A stretch of 64,000 nt of DNA. Origin: Sphingobacteriales bacterium (lineage in GTDB: Bacteria; Bacteroidota; Bacteroidia; Chitinophagales; Chitinophagaceae). Position 1 is the first letter of the stretch, and every line of letters begins with the position of its first letter. The position numbers and the translations under genes were made by a program. The notes beneath the pieces are model-generated. The model was not told the origin of the DNA. It made no database searches and was given only the letters and a program-made list of their open reading frames with translations. The stretch lies in the NCBI GenBank assembly GCA_016708305.1, contig JADJGB010000008.1, forward strand, positions 2,170,001 to 2,234,000, in the 5' to 3' direction. This document shows positions 48,862-56,847 of this stretch, piece by piece.

Positions 48862-49959
48862 ATGGCACTTAAAGCAGGAATAGTAGGGCTACCGAATGTA
48901 GGGAAATCGACACTTTTTAACGCAGTGAGCAGCAGTGCGAAAGCACAAGCCAGCAATTACAGGTTCTGCACCATCGAGCCAAATACCGGCTTAGTGGATG
49001 TACCGGATGAAAGGCTGAACAAACTGGCAGAATTGGTGATTCCCGACAGGATTGTTCCCACTCAGATAGAAATTGTGGATATTGCAGGATTGGTGCGTGG
49101 CGCCAGTAAAGGTGAAGGCCTGGGGAATAAATTTCTGGCAAATATCCGCGAGGTGGATGCTATCATTCATGTGGTAAGGTGTTTTGAAGATGAAAACGTG
49201 CTTCGCGAAGAAGGCGCCATCAATCCGGTGAGCGATAAGGAAGTTATAGAAGCCGAACTTCAACTGAAAGATTTAGACAGTGTAGAAAGCAAAATTCAGA
49301 AAAAGGAAAAACAAGCCAAAGCTGACCCAAAGGCGAAGGCCGAAGTAGAGATTTTGCAACGGTGCAAAGCACATCTGGAGCAGGGAAAAAGTATCCGCTC
49401 GCTTGATTTGTCAAAGGAGGAAAAAACAGCAATTTATGATTTGTTTTTGCTTACCGACAAACCGGTGCTGTATGTAGCCAACGTGGATGAACCTTCGATG
49501 CACACAGGGAATAAATTTTCTGACACGCTAAAAGAGGCCATTAAAGATGAAGGTGCAGAAATTATTGTGATGAACAATTCCATCGAAGCCCAGATAGCCG
49601 AGATGGAAGAACCTGATGACAAAGCCATGTTTATGGAAGAATACCACATGGCCGAACCGGCTCTCAATCGCTTAATTCGTTCTGCTTACAAACTGTTAGG
49701 TTTACACCCTTATTTTACGGCAGGTGTTCAGGAAGTACGTGCCTGGACTTTTCATGACGGTTGGAAAGCGCCACAATGTGCCGGCGTGATTCATACCGAT
49801 TTTGAAAAAGGGTTCATTAAGGCCGAGGTAATTTCTTATGATGATTTTACCACCTTCAAATCGGAAGCTGCCTGCCGTGATGCCGGAAAACTGCGCATCG
49901 AAGGAAAGGAATACATTGTGAAGGACGGCGATGTAATGCATTTCAGGTTTAATGTGTAA
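48862..49959 (+). CDS. ychF: Redox-regulated ATPase YchF (OLA1 family)
   Basis: A 365-residue Obg-related P-loop protein that prefers ATP and associates with ribosomes. Motifs: GLPNVGKSTLFNAV (8-21), DIAGLVRGASKGEGLGNKFL, a NVDE-type G4 replacement (YVANVDEPS), and the C-terminal TGS domain (TFHDGWKAPQCAGVIHTDFE). The start MALKAGIVGLP is unambiguous. The leader holds a heptamer repeat. Confidence 0.97.
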   Translation: MALKAGIVGLPNVGKSTLFNAVSSSAKAQASNYRFCTIEPNTGLVDVPDERLNKLAELVIPDRIVPTQIEIVDIAGLVRGASKGEGLGNKFLANIREVDAIIHVVRCFEDENVLREEGAINPVSDKEVIEAELQLKDLDSVESKIQKKEKQAKADPKAKAEVEILQRCKAHLEQGKSIRSLDLSKEEKTAIYDLFLLTDKPVLYVANVDEPSMHTGNKFSDTLKEAIKDEGAEIIVMNNSIEAQIAEMEEPDDKAMFMEEYHMAEPALNRLIRSAYKLLGLHPYFTAGVQEVRAWTFHDGWKAPQCAGVIHTDFEKGFIKAEVISYDDFTTFKSEAACRDAGKLRIEGKEYIVKDGDVMHFRFNV

Positions 49960-50122
49960 TTTATTTGGAAGAACAATCTTTTATTTTCAATAATTTAAAT
50001 ATCCGCCATTAGATCTGATTTCAAGTCCGATGCATCTCAACTGCCTGAGTTATTTAATATTAATCATTTTCTTTGATTAATGTAAATTTGAAGCATTGGA
50101 GCATTAACAGAAAAGGTTTTTT

Positions 50123-50485
50123 ATGAATTTCTCAGAAATCTATCGCGAAAAATCGCCACTATCCGATAAAGATTGCTTTGTGGTATTTGACCGGCGTAAA
50201 TCTACTTTTACCTTCCCGATTCATGTACATCCCGAGTATGAACTGAATTTCGTGAATGGCGCTACAGGCGCACAGCGTATTGTGGGCGATTCGGTGGAGT
50301 ACATTGCCGAAAAGGATTTGGTGCTGATAGCTAACCCTGAGTTGAAACATGCCTGGAAAGATGGAAATTGCAAAAACAAAAATATACATGAAATCACCAT
50401 TCAGTTTCATCCCCAATTGTTTGAGCAATTTGAGCATAAAACGGGCAGGCTTAGCGCCCAAATGTATGTACTGGATGAAAAGTGA
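50123..50485 (+). pseudogene. AraC-family regulator, N-terminal cupin only
   Basis: 120 residues matching the N-terminal sensor (cupin) half of an AraC regulator: FTFPIHVHPEYELNFVNGAT, DLVLIANPELKHAWKDG and HEITIQFHPQLFEQ. The C-terminal two-HTH domain, about 100 residues, is missing. After LDEK-stop the sequence becomes an unrelated transposase relic, so the gene was truncated by an insertion or deletion. No trace of the AraC HTH is seen before the tRNA at 51068. Confidence 0.8.
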
Positions 50486-50985
50486 ACAGAGGTTCCCGTA
50501 GAAAAGGTGCCGCAGATTACCGGAGCACAGGCGAAACTGCAGGAAAAAATCACAGCAGCAAAAAAAACAGAAACAGAACTACAGGAAGTAAGAAGTGCAC
50601 AGCCCTCAAAGATAAAGACAGCGCAAATGCCAGATGACAAACGCTATAACAAACTAAAGCATGAAAGTAAAATTTTTATGAACATCATAAAAATGATCTG
50701 CTACAGAGCTGAAACATCAGTAGCCAACCTAATAGCAGAAATGCTGTCAATCAGGGATAACCACCAGAAAAGGGAATGATCGTAAAAAAAGTTATCACCT
50801 CTGCTGCAGATATTATCCCTAATGAAAAAAATAATACCCTGAGCGTAGTCATTCACGTACTGTCAGCCAGGCGATTTAATGATGCAGCAGGAAATTGGCA
50901 GACTTACTAAACCACACTGAAACCATTTTACCCGTACCGAAATGAGGCTAATCTTCACAACTACCGCACTGTCAAACTGCGATAG
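50486..50985 (+). pseudogene. Transposase C-terminal relic
   Basis: Fragments in two frames: LQEKITAAKKTETELQEVRS, KTAQMPDDKRYNKLKHESKI, MICYRAETSVANLIAEML, then KKVITSAADIIPNEKNNTL and VIHVLSARRFNDAAGN. They resemble the C-terminal end of a large transposase/integrase-like protein of the kind reading ESKxLxDxIKMxAYRAE. A frameshift near 50779 and a stop at 50908-50910 confirm decay. The N-terminal catalytic part is absent. Confidence 0.5.
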
Positions 50986-51027
50986 GTAAGGAGTTCTGAA
51001 TTTAATATCGGATATAATGGACAGGGC

Positions 51028-51061
51028 ATAAAAAAACCCTCACAGATAAAATGCGAGGGTT
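51028..51061 (-). terminator. Terminator for the tRNA-Leu(TAA) unit
   Basis: On the minus strand AACCCTC/GAGGGTT pairs around a 13-nt loop and is followed by a T-run. Confidence 0.75.
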
Positions 51062-51067
51062 ATTTTG

Positions 51068-51153
51068 TGCCCCGGATCGGACTTGAACCGATACGAGCAT
51101 TGCTGCCCACAGGATTTTAAGTCCTGCGTGTCTACCAATTCCACCACCAGGGC
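51068..51153 (-). tRNA. tRNA-Leu (TAA anticodon)
   Basis: Class II cloverleaf: acceptor GCCCTGG/CCGGGGC, anticodon stem CAGGA/TCCTG with loop CTTAAAA (anticodon TAA), long variable arm, and T-arm ATCGG-TTCAAGT-CCGAT. Confidence 0.95.
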
Positions 51154-51181
51154 GATCTTTTATAATAAGAACTTTGTTTTA

Positions 51182-51238
51182 ATTGCTGCCCATCTCGATA
51201 TTATGTCGGGACGTGTCTGCCAATTCCACCACTAAGGC
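51182..51238 (-). pseudogene. tRNA-Leu remnant
   Basis: The 5' part (GTGGTGGAATTGGCAGACAC) differs by one base from the intact tRNA-Leu at 51068-51153, and the 3' end GGGCAGCAAT matches its variable arm. The anticodon arm is replaced by an imperfect palindrome (TCCCGACAT/ATATCGAGA), and the T-arm and acceptor 3' strand are missing. Confidence 0.7.
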
Positions 51239-51272
51239 ACCACTTATTTAAGAACTATTAATTATTTTGAAA

Positions 51273-51299
51273 AAAAAATCCCCTCAAGCTGAGAGGATA
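51273..51299 (-). terminator. Terminator for tRNA-Gly
   Basis: On the minus strand CCTCTCA/TGAGGGG (one G-T) with loop GCT, followed by a long T-run. Confidence 0.75.
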
Positions 51300-51307
51300 T
51301 TTCTTCC

Positions 51308-51383
<76 letters not shown>

Positions 51384-51484
51384 GTATATCTTAAAGAACT
51401 AAGGGGTTGCAAAAATAGGGGTTTATTTTTTTTCAAAAAAATTTTTATGTCAAATTAGTTATATTTTGGTGTGTACAGAGTATT

Positions 51485-51694
51485 TTACTGAATTTGAACT
51501 TTTGGCTTTTCAAATCTTTTGGTATAGAGCCTGTAACAACCTCCCCAGGTCATAAGAAAAAAACATGCAGTCAACAGATAAAATAAATATCTAGACGAAG
51601 AAACCCAGTTGAATTTATAGTCTCTACATTCTTTTTTCTTTATTTCTTCCTGATATTCTTGTTGCTTCACGTTGTCAAGTTCTTGTTGATCCAT
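51485..51694 (-). CDS. Small membrane protein, hypothetical
   Basis: A 69-residue protein with a charged, Gln/Glu/Lys-rich N-terminus (MDQQELDNVKQQEYQEEIKK), one membrane helix (YLFYLLTACFFLMTWGGCYR) and a basic tail. Family unknown. Confidence 0.5.
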   Translation of the reverse strand: MDQQELDNVKQQEYQEEIKKKECRDYKFNWVSSSRYLFYLLTACFFLMTWGGCYRLYTKRFEKPKVQIQ

Positions 51695-51753
51695 ACAATT
51701 TTTTAATTGAGTTACAAAAATAAGGATTCAGATAATACAAAGATTATTGTTTT

Positions 51754-52767
51754 TTAACAATTTCTGAGAACTTTTTTACCCAATATAAAATGTTCCCAAA
51801 CCAGATTGCCCCGGTACATTCCAAAAAGGGTAGATATTTTATTTTTGGGAAAAACATTTTCTTTTTTACCGCTAAAAATCCACTTAAAGAAAGAAAAATG
51901 TGCTTTTATGACTGAACCGGGAAAACCAAAATCTCCATTTAATAAATGTTTCAATACTGAAACCAAATCCAGTATAATTCTTGCAACAATTGTATATATC
52001 CTTTTCCAGCCGGACAGGTTTTTATACATCATAATATGATTGTTGCGAAAGTTAAGATAGGTTTTCAGTGAATGGCCTTTTGGTAATGTACCTCCTCCCA
52101 CATGATAAACAATTGATTGTGGGCAAGAATAGATTTTATACCCCGCCATCTGAAGCCGCCAGCACAAATCAATTTCTTCCTGATGTGCAAAAAAATAGGA
52201 ATCAAAACCGCCGACGGCATGAAAGGCTTCTGCTTTTAAAAACAAAGCAGCGCCACTGGCCCAAAAAATTTGTGTTGGTCTGTCATACTGCCCCCTCGTC
52301 TTTTTCGCAAAAATCAAAAATACGCCCCATGGCAAAGGGATAACAATAATTATCTAGCCATCCGCCTGCCGCACCGGCGTATTCGAAACTGTCTTTATTA
52401 TTATATGATAGGATTTTGGGCTGGCAGGCTCCGATTATATTATCTGAAACTGCCAGAGAGACCAAGGGCTCAATCCAGTTTATGGATACTTCCACATCAG
52501 AATTCAGGAGAATGTAATAATCTGCCTTTACCTGTTGCAAAGCCAGATTATAACCTTGGGCAAAGCCATGATTTTCGTTCAGTGGAATAATTTCAACCTG
52601 GTGAAACACACTTTTTAGAAAAACAATTGAATCATCGGTGGAAGCATTGTCTGCTACTATTATTTTTTGTTGAGGTATGAAGATTGCAAAACCGAGGGTA
52701 AAAATTTTTGTAAAAAATTTTTACCATTCCAGTTTAAAATTACTATTGCGATTAATGGTTCCTGCAT
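51754..52767 (-). CDS. Family 2 glycosyltransferase, two frameshifts
   Basis: GT-A fold transferase, rhamnosyltransferase-like (WcaA group). The N-terminus MQEPLIAIVILNWNGKNFLQ (ATG 52767) leads to ADNASTDDS, NHGFAQGYNLAL, YYILLNSDVEV (DxD-like), FWASGAALFLKAEAF and GGFDSYFFAHQEEIDLCWRL, the ED-containing catalytic region. Breaks: one A missing near 52677 and one extra G near 52300. Corrected length 337. Probably acts on surface polysaccharide; no other glycan genes flank it. Confidence 0.88.
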
Positions 52768-52834
52768 TGACGAGTCAAAAATACAATAAGAAGCACTTTA
52801 AAACCGTAAAAAAAATTTACTGCCGATATTACCC

Positions 52835-53068
52835 TCAATTTGCCGCTGGCTTTTTATTTGTTAAGGACAAATGATAGAACTGGATACAGGCTATCAGTCC
52901 ATTAGAAATAATGATCGGCCATTTCCATCCAAGCAAAATGCCGTAGAGGACAAAAAATATACATCCAATCATATTGATAATTCTTATCAAACCCAGTTTT
53001 TGGGGTATGAAAGAAATTACTAATAATAACATGGCAATAAATCCGACAGTTTCAACAGAAAAATCCAT
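52835..53068 (-). CDS. Small YgjV/SemiSWEET-like membrane protein
   Basis: A 77-residue protein with three helices: VGFIAMLLLVISFIPQ, RIINMIGCIFFVLYGILLG and IIISNGLIACIQFYHLSL. The Phe-Ile-Pro-Gln and Asn-x-x-Gly-Cys-x-x-Phe-x-x-Tyr-Gly pattern is like half-size PQ-loop (YgjV/SemiSWEET) proteins, which dimerise into transporters. Substrate unknown. Confidence 0.65.
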   Translation of the reverse strand: MDFSVETVGFIAMLLLVISFIPQKLGLIRIINMIGCIFFVLYGILLGWKWPIIISNGLIACIQFYHLSLTNKKPAAN

Positions 53069-53146
53069 AAGTAAATATTTAATATCAATAAAAATAAGGA
53101 AACTGAAACAATTTATTAAGAACGTTTTAAAACAAGGAGGAAATCT

Positions 53147-53154
53147 TATCTTTG
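53147..53154 (+). promoter_or_regulatory. -7 promoter box for the SPOR gene
   Basis: TATCTTTG fits TAnnTTTG and lies about 70 bp upstream of the SPOR-domain gene. Confidence 0.45.
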
Positions 53155-53220
53155 ATGCAACTTTCTTTTACGTAATTCGTTCTTATTTTTTTTTAAAAAA
53201 GAAGACTAAATATAGAAATA

Positions 53221-53658
53221 ATGAAGTATTTGTTTTCGATAGTTGCTTTATTTTTTGTGTTGGAAATCTCTGCTCAAACTGAAAATTCAGTGGTGATTCA
53301 TAAAGATTCTCGAATTGATGTTTTAATAAAAAAACAGGCGGAAGTGAATGATCTTTCCACCCGTAGCGCTACCAACCGAAGGTCTGCAAATGGGTACAGA
53401 ATATTGGTAATCAGCACCAACAGCAGAGATGAAGCAATTACCGCCAAAACTGCTATTTATAATTATTTTCCTGAGCTGAAAGCCTATATGTGGCACCAAT
53501 CTCCTTATTATAAAGTGAAAGTGGGTAATTTTCTTACCAGAATTGAGGCTGCAGCCTATCAGAAAAAGCTGAGTCCGGTATTCCCAAGAGGTGTTTTCAT
53601 AATGAATGATGTCATTGAAATTAAACCAGAGGATGCTGCTAAATTAGAAAAAGAGTAG
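53221..53658 (+). CDS. SPOR-domain periplasmic protein
   Basis: A 145-residue protein with a signal peptide (MKYLFSIVALFFVLEISAQ) and a C-terminal SPOR domain (YRILVISTNSRDEAITAKTA, YKVKVGNFLTRIEAAAYQKK) that binds denuded septal peptidoglycan. Ends with TAG. Likely a cell-division or envelope protein. Confidence 0.9.
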   Translation: MKYLFSIVALFFVLEISAQTENSVVIHKDSRIDVLIKKQAEVNDLSTRSATNRRSANGYRILVISTNSRDEAITAKTAIYNYFPELKAYMWHQSPYYKVKVGNFLTRIEAAAYQKKLSPVFPRGVFIMNDVIEIKPEDAAKLEKE

Positions 53659-53706
53659 TTTAAACCGGTTTCGGAATAATTCTCAGTTTGTTTTTATTGC
53701 TGATTA

Positions 53707-54348
53707 TTATCTTCTGATTTGATAGATAAAGTTCTGCCAGAGATCAATATTGCCTTTCAGGCTTACAAATACGATTGTAAATGCTATTCCAAAAAAAGCG
53801 CCCCATAGGTGTGCGCCGTGGTTGATTCTTCCTCCTCCCTGACGGTCGAGATAGGCCGATACAAATATATATAACAATCCAAATATCCAGCCCGGAATAC
53901 CATAAGGAATAAACATGATACTGATGGGAAGTGTGGGTATAATACAATGCTGGCAAAAATAATAGCCGATACCGCCCCCGAAGCACCCAAACTGCGAAAA
54001 TGATAATCGTCCTTATGTTTCAGATAGTCGGGTATGCTGGCAATGATGAGTCCGCCAACGTATAACGCTGTGAAATAAATTTTGGTCTGTGCGCCAAATA
54101 TTTTTGGATCTGCGAAAAAAAAAGTTTCTAAATATTTCCCAAAAGAATAGAAAGCGATCATATTAAAGGCAAGGTGCATCACATCAGCATGAATTAACCC
54201 GTGAGTAATAAACCGGTAGTACTGGTTATGACGAGAAATGGCAGGGTCCGTAAAAGATAAAATTATCTATAATTTTCTGATTACTAAATCCTATTAGTGA
54301 AACAATAACCGTGATAATGGTAATAATAAGTGTAACTGTAATTTCCAT
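53707..54348 (-). CDS. Second rhomboid-family protease, two frameshifts
   Basis: About 213 residues after correction. The start MEITVTLIITIITVIVSLIG (54348) leads to RHNQYYRFITHGLIHADVMH and LAFNMIAFYSFG, then FRSLGASGAVSAI (catalytic Ser) and INHGAHLWGAFFG (catalytic His). Breaks: one extra T near 54253 and one missing C near 53937. The open pieces 53784-54182 and 53707-53916 join cleanly. Distinct subgroup from the rhomboid at 20812; substrate unknown. Confidence 0.87.
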
Positions 54349-54429
54349 TGGGCAAATATAGGGGAGAAGGAGGAGATTGAGATTGAGGCTTAGGTTAAGA
54401 TTGAGATTGTTTGAAAAGAAATTTTTAAA

Positions 54430-54903
54430 TTATTGATGGTGGTATTTTTCGTTTCTAAGAATGGTACAGGCGCGGTAAACCTGCTCGGCCAGTATAAGGC
54501 GTACTAATTGATGCGGGAAAACCAATTTGGATAAACTCCATTGGAAATCGACTCTTTTTAAGACAGTTTCGTCAAGGCCGAATGCGCCACCAATCAAAAA
54601 CACTAATCGTTTTAAGCCCGAATTGGCACGTGTCTGGAGTATCTGGGCCAGTTCTTCGGAGGAAATCAGCCTTCCTCTTTCTTCAAGCGCTACCAGATAA
54701 TCATCTTTATGGATTTTGCTTATAATAATTTCACCTTCCTTTTTCTTCAAGTCAGTTTCAGACATTGTTGCTGCATCTTTCAGATTGGGAATAATTTGCC
54801 AATCCTGTTTGAAATAATTATTGATCCTTTTTGAAAAATCTTCAACTCCTGCTTTTACATAGCCTTCGTGTGACTTGCCAACCGACATAAACAATATCTT
54901 CAT
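54430..54903 (-). CDS. rlmH: 23S rRNA pseudouridine-1915 N3-methyltransferase RlmH
   Basis: A 157-residue SPOUT methyltransferase. It has LEERGRLISSEELAQIL, VFLIGGAFGLDETVLKR and the C-terminal knot SKLVFPHQLVRLILAEQVYR and ACTILRNEKYHH, diagnostic for RlmH. Length is normal. Confidence 0.97.
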   Translation of the reverse strand: MKILFMSVGKSHEGYVKAGVEDFSKRINNYFKQDWQIIPNLKDAATMSETDLKKKEGEIIISKIHKDDYLVALEERGRLISSEELAQILQTRANSGLKRLVFLIGGAFGLDETVLKRVDFQWSLSKLVFPHQLVRLILAEQVYRACTILRNEKYHHQ

Positions 54904-54975
54904 GCTGTTTTTATTGTAAAACTACCGGAAACGAATAAATTTAAAACTAGTTTTGTTTAATTTATTAAAATCAAT

Positions 54976-54983
54976 TAATTTTG
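54976..54983 (+). promoter_or_regulatory. -7 promoter box upstream of the tRNA-Arg pair
   Basis: TAATTTTG fits TAnnTTTG, 16 bp before the damaged tRNA copy. It probably drives both copies. Confidence 0.5.
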
Positions 54984-54997
54984 CCGTCCTTAAAAAG

Positions 54998-55090
54998 CTA
55001 CTCCGTAGCTCAATTGCCCGCCCGAATGAACGGGCATCCGTTCGGACGGGAATAGAGCATTAGACTACGGATTAAAAGGTTTTGAAAGTA
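54998..55090 (+). pseudogene. Damaged tRNA-Arg copy with a 34-bp palindromic insertion in the D-loop
   Basis: CCGTAGCTCAATTG then, after a 34-bp insertion (55017-55050), AATAGAGCATTAGACTACGG. Without the insertion this follows the intact tRNA-Arg at 55104 with few changes up to AAAAGGTTTT, after which the T-arm is missing. The insert begins CCCGCCCGAATG and ends CATCCGTTCGGACGGG; its ends pair over about 12 bp. Confidence 0.75.
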
Positions 55091-55103
55091 GAAAAAATAT
55101 TAT

Positions 55104-55177
55104 GGCCCCGTAGCTCAATTGAATAGAGCATTTGACTACGGATCAAAAGGTTTTAGGTTTGAATCCTAACGGGGTCA
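55104..55177 (+). tRNA. tRNA-Arg (ACG anticodon), integration site of a mobile element
   Basis: Acceptor GGCCCCG/CGGGGTC, anticodon stem TTTGA/TCAAA with loop CTACGGA (anticodon ACG), and T-arm TTAGG-TTTGAAT-CCTAA, all paired. The 3' half, from the anticodon stem on, is part of the 49-bp att repeat, so the present 3' end is supplied by the element. Confidence 0.95.
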
Positions 55178-55179
55178 CA
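55131..55179 (+). repeat. attL: 49-bp direct repeat covering the 3' half of tRNA-Arg
   Basis: Identical over 49 bp to 60812-60860. It runs from TTTGACTACGG in the anticodon arm to GGGGTCACA past the tRNA end. Confidence 0.93.
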
Positions 55180-55190
55180 TTGATAATCAA

Positions 55191-55218
55191 GCAGTTACAA
55201 CAAAGTAGCTGCTTTTTT
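55191..55218 (+). terminator. Terminator after tRNA-Arg, supplied by the element
   Basis: GCAGTTAC/GTAGCTGC stem (one G-T) with loop AACAAA and a T-run. Confidence 0.8.
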
Positions 55219-55230
55219 ATTTTGGATTGC

Positions 55231-55250
55231 GCCCACAATTTGCCCACAAA
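55231..55250 (+). repeat. Arm-site-like repeat, left copy
   Basis: Twenty bp, GCCCACAATTTGCCCACAAA, containing two GCCCACAA units; the exact copy in the same orientation is at 60669-60688 near the other end. Confidence 0.75.
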
Positions 55251-55269
55251 TCGAAAATAAGCACAAAAA

Positions 55270-55290
55270 AACCGCCCATTTAGGACGGTT
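55270..55290. terminator. Bidirectional terminator
   Basis: AACCGCCC/GGACGGTT stem (one C-A mismatch) with loop ATTTA, flanked by A-runs on both sides. On the minus strand it would end the element's operon. Confidence 0.75.
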
Positions 55291-55531
55291 AAAAAAACTA
55301 CTTTTTGAGTGTCGTGTTTGTCATTTATTGACAAAGGCGAAGCCTTTCTTTTTGGGTGTTGTGGATGTTGGATAACTTTTTATCATTTATTGATAAAAGG
55401 TCATTTCTTGTACCTTGCTTATCCCTCCCTTTCTTTGTCAATATTTCACGCTTTCTTTGGCCTCAATCTCTGATTTTAGTTTTAATAGATAATCAAAAAA
55501 TATTGCTCCCTGTTCGCTGGTCAAGTCATCT

Positions 55532-55813
55532 TCATTTGCGATAAAATTCTTCAATGTTTAAAACAATAGGTTGCACCGTTTCGATTTGCGCATCCATCTG
55601 TACCGATTGGAGTTTAGGCAAAGTGAAGGCTAACAACTTAGCCAAAAAATCTAATTTATCCTTACTTTCAAGGTTGTTATATTCTGCCTGAAGGTTTGGC
55701 AAATTATCTTCAACAAACATTCTTACTTTCTCCCGAACTTCATCAGTAGCTTTATTTTTGCTCCCTGCTGGTCTGCCTTGTGGATTGCCTGAAATACCTT
55801 TTTGATATTTCAT
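55532..55813 (-). CDS. DUF5681-like protein
   Basis: A 93-residue protein starting MKYQKGISGNPQGRPAGSKN, the classic DUF5681 N-terminus (KGxSGNPxGRPxGSKN), then a helical region. Such proteins accompany phage terminase-like or mobile-element genes. If one A near 55533 is extra, the frame would continue through EDDLTSEQGAIFFDYLLKLK to a stop at 55438, giving about 124 residues. Last gene of the element's operon. Confidence 0.75.
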   Translation of the reverse strand: MKYQKGISGNPQGRPAGSKNKATDEVREKVRMFVEDNLPNLQAEYNNLESKDKLDFLAKLLAFTLPKLQSVQMDAQIETVQPIVLNIEEFYRK

Positions 55814-55847
55814 ATTATGTTATTATTCTGTTGTTTAAAAAGATAAC

Positions 55848-56021
55848 CTAAACTTTAATTAAAGGTTTAACCCTGCCTGCCTGATAACAATCATTAGCAC
55901 ATTTTAAATATTTTGGCTGTTCGCCCTCAAATGCAGGATTACTATAAATAGCCTGTTCGATTTGCTCCAATCCTTCACCGATACCGCCCAAAGTGTAGGC
56001 AACTCGCTGTACGGTCTGCCA
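55848..56021 (-). CDS. Small element protein, start unresolved
   Basis: The minus-strand frame reads QRVAYTLGGIGEGLEQIEQA, then NPAFEGEQPKYLKCANDCYQ and AGRVKPLIKV to a stop at 55848. The composition is protein-like with no stops. The upstream part probably continues in another frame (VFTTQVGAAMADRT) across a one-base break near 56015. No family recognised. Confidence 0.4.
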   Translation of the reverse strand, partial: WQTVQRVAYTLGGIGEGLEQIEQAIYSNPAFEGEQPKYLKCANDCYQAGRVKPLIKV

Positions 56022-56069
56022 TCGCTGCCCCTACTTGCGTGGTAAATACACTATGCACCTGTGAGGCTA

Positions 56070-56714
56070 TTAGGGCGCATTATTGCCGTTTGTTTTAAAA
56101 TTAGTGTTATACACTGCCTTATTTTTTACGGGCTTATTTCGCCTTATTTTAAGCGGCTCTGCATCCTCCCGATACAACATATTCGCATCGTATGAAACAA
56201 ACCTGCAATCTGTATAATTACCTCCCTTGCTGGTATCAATAAAAATGCCTGCCTTTTGCAAAACCTCTGATAAATGCTTCATAGCTTCTTTGAGGTTGTC
56301 GCCTGCATCAATCGCTATAATCGCAAACACTCCATCTCCGGAACATGACTTTGAAACGAAACACGTGAACGAAAACGAAAATAAAAACCGCTTCATTTCT
56401 TCAACATCATACCCTTGCGCCTCTACTTTGTCAATGTCAATCTGGGTTAATCCTGTTTGACTTTTAATTCTATCTTGCACATTCTTCGCCCGTGAGGTTA
56501 GTAAGGCTGCGACCGTGTGCATCTGGAGCCTGTTTTTGATTGTCCTTTTTTGATGCTGGTAATCAGGTGCATCATGGTTAAGGTCCCGAAGTGCGACAAT
56601 ATCCGAAATGTTTTCGCAAAAGTCTGAAAATAAAATATCCTGCAATGTGCGCACCTTGCCATGTACGTCCTGCCCGTTGCTGTATAAATTAACTTGTGTG
56701 TTTAACCATTTCAT
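56070..56714 (-). CDS. BT4734/VirE N-terminal-domain protein
   Basis: A 214-residue protein matching the BT4734/BF3469-like (VirE_N) domain common in Bacteroidetes mobile elements: MHTVAALLTSRAKNVQDRIK, CSGDGVFAIIAID and DTSKGGNYTDCRFVSYDANM. These domains accompany primase/helicase or VirE ATPase domains in replication modules. It follows the AAA ATPase across an iteron-like repeat region. Confidence 0.8.
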   Translation of the reverse strand: MKWLNTQVNLYSNGQDVHGKVRTLQDILFSDFCENISDIVALRDLNHDAPDYQHQKRTIKNRLQMHTVAALLTSRAKNVQDRIKSQTGLTQIDIDKVEAQGYDVEEMKRFLFSFSFTCFVSKSCSGDGVFAIIAIDAGDNLKEAMKHLSEVLQKAGIFIDTSKGGNYTDCRFVSYDANMLYREDAEPLKIRRNKPVKNKAVYNTNFKTNGNNAP

Positions 56715-56731
56715 AAACCTGTTTTAAAAAA

Positions 56732-56847
56732 GTGGGGTATTTGACAAGGGTAAAAAAAAAGGGGTAAGGGTATCGCCCTTACATATAAGGGCGAAATACC
56801 CCACCTTATCGGGGTACTGAATACCCCGAAATACCCCGAAATACCCC
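56732..56847. repeat. Iteron-like AATACCCC repeats and nested hairpins
   Basis: AATACCCC occurs at 56795, 56820, 56830 and 56840; the last three are spaced exactly 10 bp. An inverted copy GTGGGGTATTT at 56732 faces AAATACCCCAC at 56794. Between them CGCCCTTA/TAAGGGCG and GTAAGGG/CCCTTAC can form alternative hairpins. The region lies between the ATPase stop and the VirE_N gene. Confidence 0.75.

Larger units (their letters stand above)
55180..55531. other. Left-end non-coding region of the element
   Basis: Holds the element-supplied tRNA terminator, a GCCCACAA double repeat (55231), a bidirectional terminator (55270), and two related hairpins (55317, 55378). A short minus-strand continuation of the DUF5681 frame may reach 55438. 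Confidence 0.6.

Noticed and set aside
55143..55334. 63-residue minus-strand frame running through tRNA-Arg
   Set aside because: Its C-terminus is the antisense of the tRNA T-arm and its body covers terminators; a common artefact.
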